Origin: Bacillota bacterium
GTDB lineage: Bacteria > Bacillota > Clostridia > Clostridiales > Clostridiaceae
NCBI GenBank assembly: GCA_023451395.1
Contig: JAEXZL010000125.1
Span: 1 to 7,899 of the forward strand
Length of the DNA stretch: 7,899 nt
Reading direction: 5' to 3'
Shown: one piece after another, positions 1-6,557 of the stretch
How positions within the stretch are numbered: position 1 is the first letter of the stretch
Layout of the letters: the number at the start of each line of letters is the position of its first letter
The notes under the pieces: generated by a model
What the model saw: only the letters and a program-made list of their open reading frames with translations
What the model was told of the DNA's origin: nothing
Database searches by the model: none
Translations under genes and position numbers: made by a program

Positions 1-1042
1 GAGTAAGAGCTTGAGGCAGGCAACGGATATATCAAGAAGAGCTGCTAAAAGTGATTTGTCAGTGCTAATATTAGGGGAAAACGGAACGGGAAAGGAACTA
101 TTTGCTCAAGCTATTCATGAAAACTCTCCCAGAAAAAACGGACCCTTTGTAGCTGCCAACTTTGCTGCCTTATCTGAAACCCTCATAGAAAGTGAACTTT
201 TTGGCTATGAGGAGGGGGCCTTCACCGGTGCAAAAAAGGGTGGTAAGCCAGGCTTATTTGAATTAGCACACATGGGAACAATCTTTCTAGATGAGATAGG
301 AGATGCTTCCCCTAGCATACAGTCAAAGCTACTCCGAGTTATACAGGAGAAGGAGGTGCTGAGGGTTGGGGGGATAAGCCCTATATCTGTGGATGTAAGA
401 GTTATTGCAGCTACAAACAGAAATTTGAAGAGGCTTATTAATGATAATCTTTTTAGAAAAGATCTTTATTATAGGTTAAATACAATTACCATAAAGGTTC
501 CTCCTTTAAGAGAAAGAAAAGAGGACATACCAGATATAATAGATTATTATAATAGAGGTTTACATAAAAAGAAAAGAATTACCAGTGAGGCCTTTGATAT
601 TCTCTTAGCTTATGACTGGCCGGGAAATGTTCGTGAGCTTCAAAATCTTACCCTTTACCTTTCCGAAATAGTTGAAGGAGACATTGTAACACCTGAAGAT
701 CTTCCTTTAGATATACTGGATTCAGTAAATAATCAGGAGACATTTTTGAAAGAAGAAAAGCCCTTTAAAATGACAGAAACTGTTATGAATGATAATCCTC
801 TTGTTAAAGAAATATTGTCAGAGCTTTGTACCTGCGAGAAAAACTATAAGAGAGCCAGTAGGGCGTACCTTCAGCAATGCCTAAGCAGAAAAGATATTCC
901 AATTAGCATAAATGTATTAAGGGGTGTGCTCACGGAGCTAGATGCTTTAGAATTAATACAAATAAGAAGTACAAAGCAGGGAACGGTAATAACTCCTAAA
1001 GGTAAAGCATTTTTAAAAAAGTTAAAAGAATTTTGCAATTAA
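1..1042 (+). CDS. Sigma-54-dependent transcriptional activator, 5'-truncated by window edge (AAA+ core plus winged-helix-like C-terminus)
   Basis: This is an enhancer-binding protein that uses ATP hydrolysis to open promoters held by sigma-54 RNA polymerase. The reading frame is open to the left edge (first full codon at base 2), so the N-terminal sensor domain lies outside. The TTG at 11 is not a credible start because it sits at the edge of the AAA+ domain. Counting from that TTG, I see Walker A GENGTGKE at 22-29, the sigma-54 contact loop GAFTGA at 69-74, Walker B GTIFLDEIGD at 89-98, the arginine-finger region FRKDLYYRLN, and sensor II WPGNVREL near 203-210. The last 80 residues or so do not resemble the usual Fis-type helix-turn-helix. 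They look like a winged helix, ending in ELIQIRSTKQGTVITPKG. The usual VNCAA segment reads ANFAA here. I saw no clear -24/-12 promoter in the window, so its target is probably elsewhere. The AAA+ assignment is very secure; the DNA-binding domain type is inferred. Confidence 0.95.
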   Translation, partial: SKSLRQATDISRRAAKSDLSVLILGENGTGKELFAQAIHENSPRKNGPFVAANFAALSETLIESELFGYEEGAFTGAKKGGKPGLFELAHMGTIFLDEIGDASPSIQSKLLRVIQEKEVLRVGGISPISVDVRVIAATNRNLKRLINDNLFRKDLYYRLNTITIKVPPLRERKEDIPDIIDYYNRGLHKKKRITSEAFDILLAYDWPGNVRELQNLTLYLSEIVEGDIVTPEDLPLDILDSVNNQETFLKEEKPFKMTETVMNDNPLVKEILSELCTCEKNYKRASRAYLQQCLSRKDIPISINVLRGVLTELDALELIQIRSTKQGTVITPKGKAFLKKLKEFCN

Positions 1043-1090
1043 AAAAGAGAATTTTTAAAGAGTAATAACCCTTTAAAAATTCTCTTTTTC
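1042..1090 (+). terminator. Rho-independent terminator after the sigma-54 activator gene
   Basis: A perfect 19-bp inverted repeat (1042-1060 with 1071-1089) encloses a 10-nt loop. Its left arm begins at the last base of the TAA stop codon. The right arm ends in CTCTTTTT and is followed by a T-rich run, as expected for an intrinsic terminator. The stem is AT-rich. Its A-rich left arm and T-rich right arm would also allow a weaker terminator on the opposite strand. Confidence 0.85.
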
Positions 1091-1098
1091 TATTTTGT

Positions 1099-1157
1099 TT
1101 TCTCTTTTCTCTGGTGCCTGTCACCTATTAGGTGACAGGCACCAGAGAAAAGAGAAA
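1099..1157. repeat. Perfect palindrome with 28-bp arms and 3-nt loop (REP-like element)
   Basis: The left arm at 1099-1126 and right arm at 1130-1157 are exact reverse complements around the loop ATT. The inner 14 bp, with core GGTGCCTGTCACC, is much more GC-rich than the surroundings. The outer half is a purine/pyrimidine-biased AGAGAAAAGAGAAA. It begins only 9-10 bp after the activator's terminator. A second terminator is unlikely because no T-run follows the right arm on the + strand. From memory, similar GGTGCCTGTCACC palindromes recur in low-GC Firmicute genomes, some beside IS200/REP-type transposases. No transposase is present here, and I could not verify the copy number. Confidence 0.85.
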
Positions 1158-1431
1158 TGTAAGGAGGTATGGATAAGATGTAAAATAAGACATTAGAGAT
1201 AGATAACCGGGAAATTTAAGTGTTAGATAAGTATGTGTAACATTGCTTGATTTAGGATATTGATGTAAAATTTTATAGTATAATCCTAATTTGAATAATA
1301 TAACTAAAGAAAAAATGCTTGAGGAAATTACAAATGGCTAAGGAAGGAGCGATGAAAGCAGTAATTATTTTATTTTTAAATTTGACATAAATAAATGGAC
1401 AAACATTATAGAATAAAGGTCATTAAAGATA
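1158..1431. other. Gene-poor interval between palindrome and Spo0E-like promoter
   Basis: No intact gene is visible on either strand. Several translation-like signals lead nowhere. A strong AAGGAGGT at 1161-1168 is followed by a 4-codon frame. An open stretch from 1279 stops at 1341. An AAGGAG precedes an ATG at 1352 that opens only 12 codons. A TTGACA at 1382-1387 has TATAGA 19 bp downstream and could be a weak promoter. The pattern suggests decayed coding sequence rather than a designed regulatory region. See the possible pseudogene entry covering 1279-1440. Confidence 0.4.
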
Positions 1432-1440
1432 TTGACATTT
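1279..1440 (+). pseudogene. Possible decayed gene remnants, including an SGNH-hydrolase-like fragment
   Basis: The frame from 1279 reads as the end of a protein (NLNNITKEKMLEEITNG) and stops at 1339-1341. Eleven bases later a start with AAGGAG in front encodes MKAVIILFLNLT and stops, which loosely recalls the K-V-FGDSLT opening of SGNH hydrolases. After a frameshift, bases 1389-1413 match bases 5952-5976 of the SGNH hydrolase gene at 23 of 25 positions and encode the same NKWTxIIE, followed at once by a stop. The tail-then-start arrangement resembles an ancestral gene pair. The region is AT-rich and short, so chance resemblance remains possible. Confidence 0.25.
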
Positions 1441-1459
1441 ATTATTTTATATATATTAT
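1432..1459 (+). promoter_or_regulatory. Candidate sigma-A promoter for the Spo0E-like gene
   Basis: A perfect -35 box TTGACA at 1432-1437 and a -10 box TATTAT at 1454-1459 are separated by 16 bp. Transcription from here would give a leader of roughly 105 nt before the ATG at 1573. The leader contains a short inverted repeat, TATATAG at 1529-1535 and CTATATA at 1541-1547. Such boxes arise easily in AT-rich DNA, so this is a prediction. Confidence 0.45.
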
Positions 1460-1572
1460 TGTTAAGTTGTAAGGGGCAAAAGGATATTCTACAGAAATAA
1501 CTTATGATATTTACTCTAAGAAAGTCAGTATATAGTCAATCTATATAGACTTAGAAGGGGTCGGAGGTTTCA

Positions 1573-1764
1573 ATGGAGAGTGAAGAAAGTAAGCTATTGC
1601 TTTTAGATTATCGTATTTCGAAACTTAGAGAGTTGCTAAATGATGCCACCTTAACGCCTGATAAGGCTGAGGTTAGGCTTATGCTTAGTGAATACTTAGA
1701 TGAACTTATAGTTAAGTATATGAAGCTTCGCTATTGCAAAGATTATGATGATTTAATTCAATAG
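1573..1764 (+). CDS. Spo0E-like aspartyl-phosphate phosphatase (sporulation regulator)
   Basis: This small protein of 63 residues matches the Spo0E family in length and signature. Known family members remove the phosphate from phosphorylated Spo0A, the master switch for sporulation, and so delay spore formation. The sequence shows a first helix with the IxxLRELL pattern (residues 15-22), a short turn near TLTPDKAEV, and a second helix with the family signature SxxLDxLIxxY at residues 39-49 (S39, L42, D43, L45, I46, Y49). Family members form a helical hairpin with this motif facing the target. There is no signal peptide or membrane segment, so it should act in the cytoplasm. The start is well supported: GGAGG at 1563-1567 lies 5 nt before the ATG. 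The gene stands alone between its own promoter and terminator. Whether its target is Spo0A or another response regulator cannot be told from sequence. Confidence 0.88.
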   Translation: MESEESKLLLLDYRISKLRELLNDATLTPDKAEVRLMLSEYLDELIVKYMKLRYCKDYDDLIQ

Positions 1765-1777
1765 GGAAAATAAGATT

Positions 1778-1828
1778 ACCGACGGGATATTTCAAATATA
1801 GAAATATTTTGTCGGTTATTTAATTTTA
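1778..1828 (+). terminator. Terminator after the Spo0E-like gene
   Basis: ACCGAC at 1778-1783 pairs with GTCGGT at 1811-1816, and ATATTTC at 1787-1793 pairs with GAAATAT at 1801-1807. The intervening GGG and TTT can form three G-U pairs, giving a continuous 16-bp RNA stem with a 7-nt loop. It lies 13 nt after the stop codon and is followed by TATTTAATTTTAAT, a moderate U-tract. Confidence 0.7.
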
Positions 1829-1936
1829 ATTCTAGAAATAGATTTAGGGAGATTATCAAATATATTAAAATTAAGGAAAAGGATAATATTAGAGGGGAAA
1901 TGACAATATTGTAATGGTAAAATAATTAGCTGAATA

Positions 1937-1945
1937 TGATATAAT
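1937..1945 (+). promoter_or_regulatory. Candidate extended -10 promoter for the DUF624 gene
   Basis: TGATATAAT at 1937-1945 is a perfect extended -10 element (TGN plus TATAAT). No good -35 box lies at standard spacing, which extended -10 promoters can tolerate. The 10-bp perfect palindrome ACAATATTGT at 1903-1912 overlaps the -35 region upstream and could be an operator. The start codon lies about 60 bp downstream. Confidence 0.4.
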
Positions 1946-1990
1946 TTATGAAAATATTAAGAAAACATACATTATTATATTGTCAGATAT

Positions 1991-1999
1991 GGAGGGAGG
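1991..1999 (+). promoter_or_regulatory. Ribosome binding site that sets a GTG start at 2006
   Basis: GGAGGGAGG ends at 1999. It directly abuts an in-frame TTG at 2000, which leaves no room for initiation there. It lies 6 nt before an in-frame GTG at 2006, the standard distance. The GTG is therefore the better start. Confidence 0.7.
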
Positions 2000-2005
2000 T
2001 TGTAC

Positions 2006-2683
2006 GTGGAGGAGAGAGATTTTACTGAAGGAGGTTTTTATAAAGCCTCAAGTTTTTTTTGGAATCTAGTTTTAGCTAATGTATTTTTTCTTATAACAAA
2101 TTTACCGTCTATTTTAGTTATAATCTTTGCACCATTTTTAACTACTGTAACTTTTACCCTTGCTATAAGTGGTTCAATGATTATAGGTGCTCCAGGAGCA
2201 GTGGCTTTATTTTCTGTTATGGATAAGCTTTTTAGGGAGAAGGATATAAATCCTGCAAAGGACTTTTTCAAAGCATATAAAATAGGGTTTATCCAGTCAT
2301 TAGCTATGGGGGCTTTGATAATTGTTGTGATAAATATTCTTTATGTAGATATGATATTCTTTACAGGTACAGGTATAAGAGCAATTAATTATATTATAAC
2401 TGCTTTGATTATTTATTTAGCTCTAGTTTTAAGCTATGCTTATGCGATTATAGGGAAATTTTATTTAAGACTAAGGGATGTTTTAGCACTTTCTATGTAT
2501 TATTCCTTAAGGAGATTTCCAATAACTCTTGCCAATGGAGCGGTTATTTTATTCCTTCTTTGGCTGATATTAAACGTATCCATATTTTTTTCCTTCATAG
2601 GGTTTTCTCTAGCTGCTTATGCTATTATGTTTTTGCAGAGAGGGATGCTCAAGTTAATAGAAGAAAAATTATCCAGAAATTAA
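2006..2683 (+). CDS. DUF624 (YesL-type) integral membrane protein
   Basis: From the GTG at 2006 this is a 225-residue hydrophobic protein; an in-frame TTG at 2000 gives 227 but lies too close to the ribosome binding site. The family is recognised from the N-terminal FFWNLVLANVFFLITNLP segment, the small-residue stretch GAPGAVALFSVMDKLFREKD and the KDFFKAYKIGF motif, all typical of DUF624 and Bacillus YesL. I count about five or six membrane segments: near residues 15-35, 40-65, 97-117, 128-150, 170-190 and 190-210. The biochemical function is unknown. In Bacillus the family occurs in loci for plant polysaccharide use, often beside sugar ABC transporters and two-component systems, but no transporter is visible here. 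The gene heads a run of three co-directional genes and has its own candidate promoter, so it may be co-transcribed with the secreted protein 122 bp downstream. Confidence 0.82.
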   Translation: MEERDFTEGGFYKASSFFWNLVLANVFFLITNLPSILVIIFAPFLTTVTFTLAISGSMIIGAPGAVALFSVMDKLFREKDINPAKDFFKAYKIGFIQSLAMGALIIVVINILYVDMIFFTGTGIRAINYIITALIIYLALVLSYAYAIIGKFYLRLRDVLALSMYYSLRRFPITLANGAVILFLLWLILNVSIFFSFIGFSLAAYAIMFLQRGMLKLIEEKLSRN

Positions 2684-2805
2684 AGGAGTTTTTAAGAAGA
2701 CAATCTGGTAAATATTTAGTTACATAAAAATAGTTATTTATAGGAGATTATTGACAAAAATGAAAAGGTTTACTAATTGGGGAAATAATAAAATGGAGGT
2801 ATCAA

Positions 2806-5727
2806 ATGAAAAGAAATTTCTTAAAAAAGCAACTTAGCAGAGTATTAACGGTATTTCTAGCAGCCTCATTAATTAATACTACATCGGCGGAAGCAAAGGA
2901 AGGAATTCCAAAAGATTTTAGTAGCCTTCAATATATCAGTACTCCTATCCAGGCAGTTCAGACACTAGATGCGGTCTTTGGTATAGAAGATGGTAATAAT
3001 GTAGCTTATACTACCGTTTCAGGAAGCTCAAGCTCAGGAGTATCTGCCATGTTTAATGTGGTAGATTTAGATAATATGGTTCCACTTAAATCTTTTCCAT
3101 TGGAGGGAACCTCAAGTGCTTGGACTCATGTAAAAACAAATGACGGAAGCGTTTATATAGGTTCTGCTAACAAGCTCTTTAAGTATTCTCCTCAAGAGGA
3201 AACTGTAACGGATTTAGGAGTTCCTACTCCAGGGGTATCCAGTTTGTGGGCCTTAACCACTGATGGAGTTAATGTTTATGGAGGAGGATTTCCCACAGGA
3301 GCATTATTTAAATATGATCCTGTAGCTAATAAATTCACTGATTATGGACGTGTTGATGATGGTAAAGTCCCAGGAGATGATGGAAAACCTGAGGATTATA
3401 TAAGGTCAATAGCTTACTATAAAGGTTATGTGTATGCAGGTACAGGATCCTTAAATGGTCGTGTATGGAAGATTAATCCTGAAACCGGTGAAAAAATACG
3501 AATTGAAATCCCTGGAACAGCAGATAGGCCAGAATATAAAGGTAAGTATAACAGTATGGGATTTGTTTATGGAATTACGGCAGTAGATAATTATCTATTT
3601 GTATTCTTTAATGGTCCTCTTATTGCTTTAGTTTATGATATGGATAAACAAGAGTGGACTGATGATGTACTTCCTAACGTTAGAGGCTTAGTGGCTACCA
3701 GTGGTGAAGTGGATGGGAAAGTATATTACTCAAATAAGGATGCAAACCTATACAGCTTTGATCTAGAAACTAAAGCTATTGAAAAGGTTATGCCTTTTGA
3801 TGCTAATCTAAGAAGCAGTGCAGTGATAAATCTTAAAAATAATAATGAATTTGGTGACAATACTTTTATAACCTTAAATTATAGTGGAAACTTTACTTTG
3901 ATAGATTTTAAAACCGGTAAGAAGGCAGCAACTCCTACCTTAGTTGAGGCACAGGCCAATGCTATACAATCTGTAGAAAAAGATTCTCAAGGTAAAATAT
4001 ATATAAGCGGATATATGGGGAGCCAGGGAATTCAGTATAATCCTGAAACTGGTGAGAACTATTCCTTCCCGATAGGACAAGTTGAAGGTATGATAGGCTT
4101 GGGAGATAAAATGTATTTTGGAGTATATCCTAAAGCAGAAATTCGTGAGATGGATACAACAACAAAGGGAGCCAAACCTGTGACTATAAAGCATCTGGAA
4201 AATGAACAAGATAGACCTTTTGCAATGGAAACAGGAGATAACAAGCTGTTTATAGGAACAATACCAACTTATGGTCAGCATGGAGGAGCTTTATCTATTT
4301 ATGATACAACTGATAAATCATGGAATATACACAGAAATGTAGTTCAGGATCAAAGTATAGTTGGACTTGCTTATAAAGATGGTAAAATATATGGTTCTAC
4401 CTCTATATCAGGAGGATTAGGAATAGATCCTATAACAAGCAAGGCTAAGATCTTTGTTTGGGATGTTAATAAGGGGGAAAAGCTACAGGAATTAGAACTT
4501 AATCTTCCAGGGCTAACTAAAGTTCCTATGATAGGTGGATTAACCATAGGACCTAACGGACTGTTATGGGGAGTGGCTAATGGATTTGTATTTGCTATGG
4601 ACACAAATACAATGAATGTAGTTAAGTATAAAAATATCTATCCAGAAGTTAATAACTATGGAATGTGGAGACCTATATATATGAAGTGGTCTAAGGATGG
4701 CTTCCTATATTCAAATTTAGGCGGTAAGCTTACAATTATAAATCCTAAAACTTTAGAATCTCAATATATAGAGGATACTTCAATATTTACTATTGGAAAT
4801 GATGATAATATTTATTTGGCTAAGGGTGTAAGATTCTATAAAATAAATGTTACAAATAAACAGCTAGTAAATAAGGATGAACTTCAAAACAATCTTAATC
4901 TTGCAAAGAACATTCTTACTACTTCGCCAAAGGGAAATGAGGTTGGGTATTATCCTGAAAATGCCTTCCAGAACCTAAATGAGGCAGTAGTAGCTGGAGA
5001 AGCTACATTTAATAATGCATATGCAAAGCAGCAGGAAGTGGATGATGCTACAGAAATGCTTAGACTTGCTTTATTAAGCTTTGAAAATTCAAAAATTGCT
5101 GCACCTGGTTTAAATAAAATGGACTTAATCTCAATGATTGAGAAGGCAGCAACTTCCGAAGATAAGAAAGTTTTTCTTAAAACTACGTCTCCTGATGTAA
5201 AGAGCATGGAAATATCAGTAGATATAATTGAGCTTGCTGCAAGTAAAGAAATAATTTTCTCTATGGATATTGAAAACGTAATAATAGAGCTTCCAGCAGC
5301 AGGAGTAAGCACTGGTGATATAGATGTTGAAAAGAGTATATTAAATGTATCAAAAGAGGATATAAGCGACCATATGCAGAAGTTCTTAAGCAAAATCAAG
5401 TTCCCTAAGCTTAAGCATGTAGGAAATATGATGAACATATCCTTAAAATTTACTGACCTAAATAAAAATGCTGTTAAGGAAGTAATAAGCTTAAATAACA
5501 ATCTTAAGTTTACAGTTTATCTCAAGCTGAAGGCTGAGGATGTTAAAGGAAATATTGAGAATGGTAATAAAGTATTAGAGGGCTATATTCTTGAAACTTC
5601 AAATAATCACTGGACTAGCTTAGGGGGAAGCTTTGATATAAATGAAGCACTTCTAATCTTCCAAAGTGATAAAGCAGGCATCTTTACAGCTGCCTATGAA
5701 GTAGGAAATGGAAATTCTAATAAATAA
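2806..5727 (+). CDS. Large secreted beta-propeller protein with FIVAR-like helical module and C-terminal beta-rich domain
   Basis: The 973-residue protein opens with a clear signal peptide: basic MKRNFLKKQLSR, hydrophobic VLTVFLAASLI, and likely cleavage after A28 or A30. Residues from about 40 to 690 carry about eleven degenerate repeats of the type hYhG...G.hhxhDPxT, for example VYGGGFPTGALFKYDP and LTIINPKTLE. This fits one or two PQQ/WD40-like beta-propellers. Residues 693-765 look like a FIVAR-type helical hairpin (GNEVGYYPENAFQNLNEAV, then QQEVDDATEMLRLALLSFE). Residues 768-973 form a beta-rich domain recalling modules that precede SLH repeats in Clostridium and Paenibacillus surface proteins. 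No SLH repeats, LPxTG or C-terminal membrane segment follow, so it is probably released or loosely wall-bound. GGAGG at 2795-2799 lies 6 nt before the ATG. No catalytic motif was recognised; glycan binding is a guess from architecture. The domain layout is fairly secure, the function unknown. Confidence 0.8.
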   Translation: MKRNFLKKQLSRVLTVFLAASLINTTSAEAKEGIPKDFSSLQYISTPIQAVQTLDAVFGIEDGNNVAYTTVSGSSSSGVSAMFNVVDLDNMVPLKSFPLEGTSSAWTHVKTNDGSVYIGSANKLFKYSPQEETVTDLGVPTPGVSSLWALTTDGVNVYGGGFPTGALFKYDPVANKFTDYGRVDDGKVPGDDGKPEDYIRSIAYYKGYVYAGTGSLNGRVWKINPETGEKIRIEIPGTADRPEYKGKYNSMGFVYGITAVDNYLFVFFNGPLIALVYDMDKQEWTDDVLPNVRGLVATSGEVDGKVYYSNKDANLYSFDLETKAIEKVMPFDANLRSSAVINLKNNNEFGDNTFITLNYSGNFTLIDFKTGKKAATPTLVEAQANAIQSVEKDSQGKIYISGYMGSQGIQYNPETGENYSFPIGQVEGMIGLGDKMYFGVYPKAEIREMDTTTKGAKPVTIKHLENEQDRPFAMETGDNKLFIGTIPTYGQHGGALSIYDTTDKSWNIHRNVVQDQSIVGLAYKDGKIYGSTSISGGLGIDPITSKAKIFVWDVNKGEKLQELELNLPGLTKVPMIGGLTIGPNGLLWGVANGFVFAMDTNTMNVVKYKNIYPEVNNYGMWRPIYMKWSKDGFLYSNLGGKLTIINPKTLESQYIEDTSIFTIGNDDNIYLAKGVRFYKINVTNKQLVNKDELQNNLNLAKNILTTSPKGNEVGYYPENAFQNLNEAVVAGEATFNNAYAKQQEVDDATEMLRLALLSFENSKIAAPGLNKMDLISMIEKAATSEDKKVFLKTTSPDVKSMEISVDIIELAASKEIIFSMDIENVIIELPAAGVSTGDIDVEKSILNVSKEDISDHMQKFLSKIKFPKLKHVGNMMNISLKFTDLNKNAVKEVISLNNNLKFTVYLKLKAEDVKGNIENGNKVLEGYILETSNNHWTSLGGSFDINEALLIFQSDKAGIFTAAYEVGNGNSNK

Positions 5728-5736
5728 TTAAAGTAA

Positions 5737-5793
5737 TTTTAGGTACCTCAGGAGGGGCTTCTGTATGAAGAGCTAACCCTGGGGTACTTAGAA
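5737..5793 (+). other. Long imperfect stem-loop between the propeller gene and the SGNH hydrolase gene
   Basis: Bases 5737-5752 pair with 5778-5793 as a 16-bp RNA stem including three G-U pairs; the central 10 bp is GTACCTCAGG with CCTGGGGTAC. Within the 25-nt apical region, CTTC at 5758-5761 pairs with GAAG at 5767-5770. The following bases, AATTTTG, are not a real U-tract, so this is a weak terminator at best. It could instead protect or separate the two gene messages, or regulate the SGNH gene. Confidence 0.5.
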
Positions 5794-5804
5794 ATTTTGT
5801 GGAA

Positions 5805-5839
5805 ATTATCAATTAATATCTGGATAATATAAGATTATC
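5805..5839 (+). promoter_or_regulatory. Possible operator: ATTATC/GATAAT repeats upstream of the SGNH hydrolase gene
   Basis: ATTATC occurs at 5805-5810 and 5834-5839, with its inverse GATAAT at 5823-5828. The last two form a perfect 6-bp inverted repeat with a 5-nt spacer. They lie about 30-65 bp before the start codon, where an operator would be expected. The motif is AT-rich and could be chance. No convincing -35/-10 pair was found here, so the hydrolase may rely on read-through from upstream. Confidence 0.25.
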
Positions 5840-5868
5840 TGAGAAGGAAAAGGAGTTTAATAATAACT

Positions 5869-6555
5869 ATGAGCAAAAATGAAAATAATCCTTTAAAGAT
5901 AGTGGCTTTTGGAGACAGCCTTACCTTTGGACACGGGATAGAAAAGAATGAAAATAAATGGACAAGTATTATAGAAAGAGAATTAAACTATGAAGTGATT
6001 AATTCGGGAATTAACGGTAACACCTCCACACAGGGACTTTCTAGAATAAAGGAAGATGTCCTTGTGTATAAGCCAGATTATGTAATTGTTAATTTTGGCA
6101 TGAATGACCACTTTATGAATGATTATAACATTCCTAAAACTCCATTAGATGGCTATAGAGCTAACCTTATAAAAATAGCTGAACTCATTATAGCGGAAGG
6201 GGGAACCCCGGTATTTGTAATACCTCATAAAATACTAGAGGGAGAAAAGGGAGATGATAATGGTAAGGGTGCTACCTATTATTATGGAAGACATCCCTAC
6301 AAATTCTACAGGGACGTAGAAGGAGCTAATTCTCAATTAAAGCGCTACTGTGATGTAATAAAAGAAGTAGCAGAGACTTTAAAGCTTCCTTTAGTGGATA
6401 TGTACTCTGCAACGGAAAATCTAAATCCCCATGAATTTTTAATAACCCTTGAGAACTCTTCAGAGGAGGATGGGGTTCACATTAATGATCAGGGAGCAAG
6501 GCTGTATGGTGAAAATATAATAAAAAAGCTTAATGAAATCATAAAAACCAAGTAA
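5869..6555 (+). CDS. SGNH/GDSL-family hydrolase (probable cytoplasmic esterase)
   Basis: The 228-residue protein carries the SGNH blocks in order. Block I is VAFGDSLTFGHG with nucleophile S17. The block II glycine lies in NSGINGNTS (G47/G50). Block III is GMND at 77-80, with N79 helping form the oxyanion hole. Block V is DGVH at 201-204 with D201 and H204. The full catalytic set is present, so it should be active. Known members cleave acyl or acetyl esters from sugars, lipids or thioesters; the short size and opening resemble TesA/rhamnogalacturonan-acetylesterase relatives, but the substrate cannot be read from sequence. There is no signal peptide, so it acts inside the cell, perhaps on imported deacetylatable sugars. 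The stretch between blocks III and V contains a glycine-, tyrosine-rich insertion (GKGATYYYGRHPYKFYRD) that may shape the pocket. AGGAG at 5851-5855 lies 13 nt before the ATG, longer than usual, yet no better in-frame start exists. Confidence 0.9.
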   Translation: MSKNENNPLKIVAFGDSLTFGHGIEKNENKWTSIIERELNYEVINSGINGNTSTQGLSRIKEDVLVYKPDYVIVNFGMNDHFMNDYNIPKTPLDGYRANLIKIAELIIAEGGTPVFVIPHKILEGEKGDDNGKGATYYYGRHPYKFYRDVEGANSQLKRYCDVIKEVAETLKLPLVDMYSATENLNPHEFLITLENSSEEDGVHINDQGARLYGENIIKKLNEIIKTK

Positions 6556-6557
6556 AA

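Noticed and set aside
11..13. TTG as the start codon of the sigma-54 activator
   Set aside because: The frame is open to the window edge and the TTG lies at the beginning of the AAA+ domain with no ribosome binding site; the true start is upstream of the window.
1099..1157. Second intrinsic terminator
   Set aside because: No T-run follows either arm in the expected position, and the activator already has a complete terminator at 1042-1090.
2038..2271. Antisense open frame inside the DUF624 gene
   Set aside because: It shadows a gene with clear membrane-protein character and shows no family resemblance.
2751..2837. Small upstream frame of 28 codons (TTG start after TAGGAGA) overlapping the start of the propeller gene
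   Set aside because: It has a weak start, no recognisable peptide features, and overlaps the signal peptide code; the AT-rich context makes it likely to be chance. TTGACA at 2751-2756 has no -10 box at proper spacing either.
3940..4281. Antisense open frames inside the propeller gene (also at 4059-4244, 4371-4604 and 4950-5501)
   Set aside because: They lie fully within a well-supported coding gene, have low-complexity cysteine/serine/isoleucine-rich translations, and lack ribosome binding sites; they are shadows of the sense gene.
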